Translations under genes and position numbers: made by a program
Assembly: GCF_000002235.5 (NCBI RefSeq)
Contig: NW_022145542.1
Location: 372,001-436,000, forward strand
From: Strongylocentrotus purpuratus
Taxonomy: Eukaryota > Echinodermata > Echinoidea > Camarodonta > Strongylocentrotidae
Reading direction: 5' to 3'
Length of the DNA stretch: 64,000 bases
Shown here: positions 63,635-64,000 of the stretch, in pieces
Layout of the letters: each line of letters opens with the position of its first letter
How positions within the stretch are numbered: position 1 is the stretch's first letter
The notes under the pieces: model-generated
What the model was told of the DNA's origin: nothing
What the model saw: only the letters and a program-made list of their open reading frames with translations
Database searches by the model: none

Positions 63635-64000
63635 AGCAAAAAGTGAGACATAGGCGCCGCTTTTCCGGTGACGGCGACGGCGGCGGCGACGGCGTCAACA
63701 TCAAAAACGTAACCTAAGGTTAAGTTTTTGAATTTTTGATATAATTTTTAAAGTATAGGTTCTTAGTCAATGAAACTTTGACTATAGGGTAATCAAGTAT
63801 CCCCAATCATGTGAGTAGAATTTCAGATCACAAAGTCAAGGTCAAAGCTCATTTCAGGTCAACAGACTTGGACTATGTTGTAGCATCATCATCGAAAACT
63901 TAACCTAAGGTTAAGTTTTTGAATTTTTGATATAATTTTGAAAGTATAAGTTCTTAGTCAATGAAACTTGGACTATAGGGTTATCAAGTCTCCCCAATCA
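63635..64000. mobile_element. GTCTCGCC-ended repeat, cut by the window end
   Basis: Begins GTCTCGCCTGCGTAGCAAAA with a self-complementary AGTGAGACA, then a GGCGACGGCGGCGGC run. Two direct copies of a ~100-bp segment starting AACCTAAGGTTAAGTTTTTG lie at 63711 and 63901. Right boundary not seen. Confidence 0.65.

Overview
The window looks like nuclear DNA of a marine invertebrate deuterostome, most likely an echinoderm such as a sea urchin. This is inferred from AT-rich, intron-rich genes, many palindromic MITEs, hAT-like elements and tRNA-derived SINEs with ATT tails, and microsatellites. The species call is an inference; no rRNA or mitochondrial marker is present.

Layout. (1) 1-5706: one very long exon coding a 1901-residue acidic protein with repeated BEN-like helical units, followed by about 4-5 kb of 3' UTR-like or intergenic DNA and a polypurine tract. 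(2) About 11.6-33.2 kb: a multi-exon, apparently non-coding small-nucleolar-RNA host gene on the + strand. I find 20 C/D-box and 2 H/ACA-box snoRNA genes in its introns, in eight families (working names snoA-snoH). Almost every intron holds one, many about 75-150 nt upstream of the 3' splice site. (3) 33.2-42.1 kb: repeat-rich intergenic DNA with several MITEs and a SINE. (4) 42.1 kb to the window end: the first eight coding exons of an M1-family zinc aminopeptidase (type II membrane ectopeptidase), with introns full of mobile-element remains; its 3' end lies outside the window.

The main discovery is in region 2. Several exons of the snoRNA host still read as the helicase core of a CHD6/7/8/9-type chromatin remodeller ([58 protein letters not shown]), but they carry in-frame stops, frameshifts and an in-frame loss of the VLIFSQ helicase segment. 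Splice sites and snoRNAs are kept. The locus therefore looks like a dead CHD gene that survives as a carrier of snoRNAs and has grown by repeated duplication of exon-plus-snoRNA units. One unit (snoB + SINE-derived exon + snoA + short exon) is present five times, a second block (exon + snoF + CHD exon + snoC) twice, and a third (CHD exon + H/ACA) twice. In the last case both copies share the same two stop codons, so duplication followed loss of coding function.

Guide complementarities, read by eye against remembered rRNA sequence, suggest targets: 28S GAGTCTAAC for snoA (SNORD104/snR58 type), 28S ACTAATAGGGAA for snoB, 28S GATCTTGGTGG for snoD (snR40 type), 5.8S ATTGCAGGACAC for snoE (SNORD96 type, Gm75), 28S TACTATCTAGC for snoH, and 18S GCATTTGCCAAGAA for the H/ACA pair snoG (SNORA14 type). 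SnoC and snoF remain orphans. All splice sites and ends were placed by hand.
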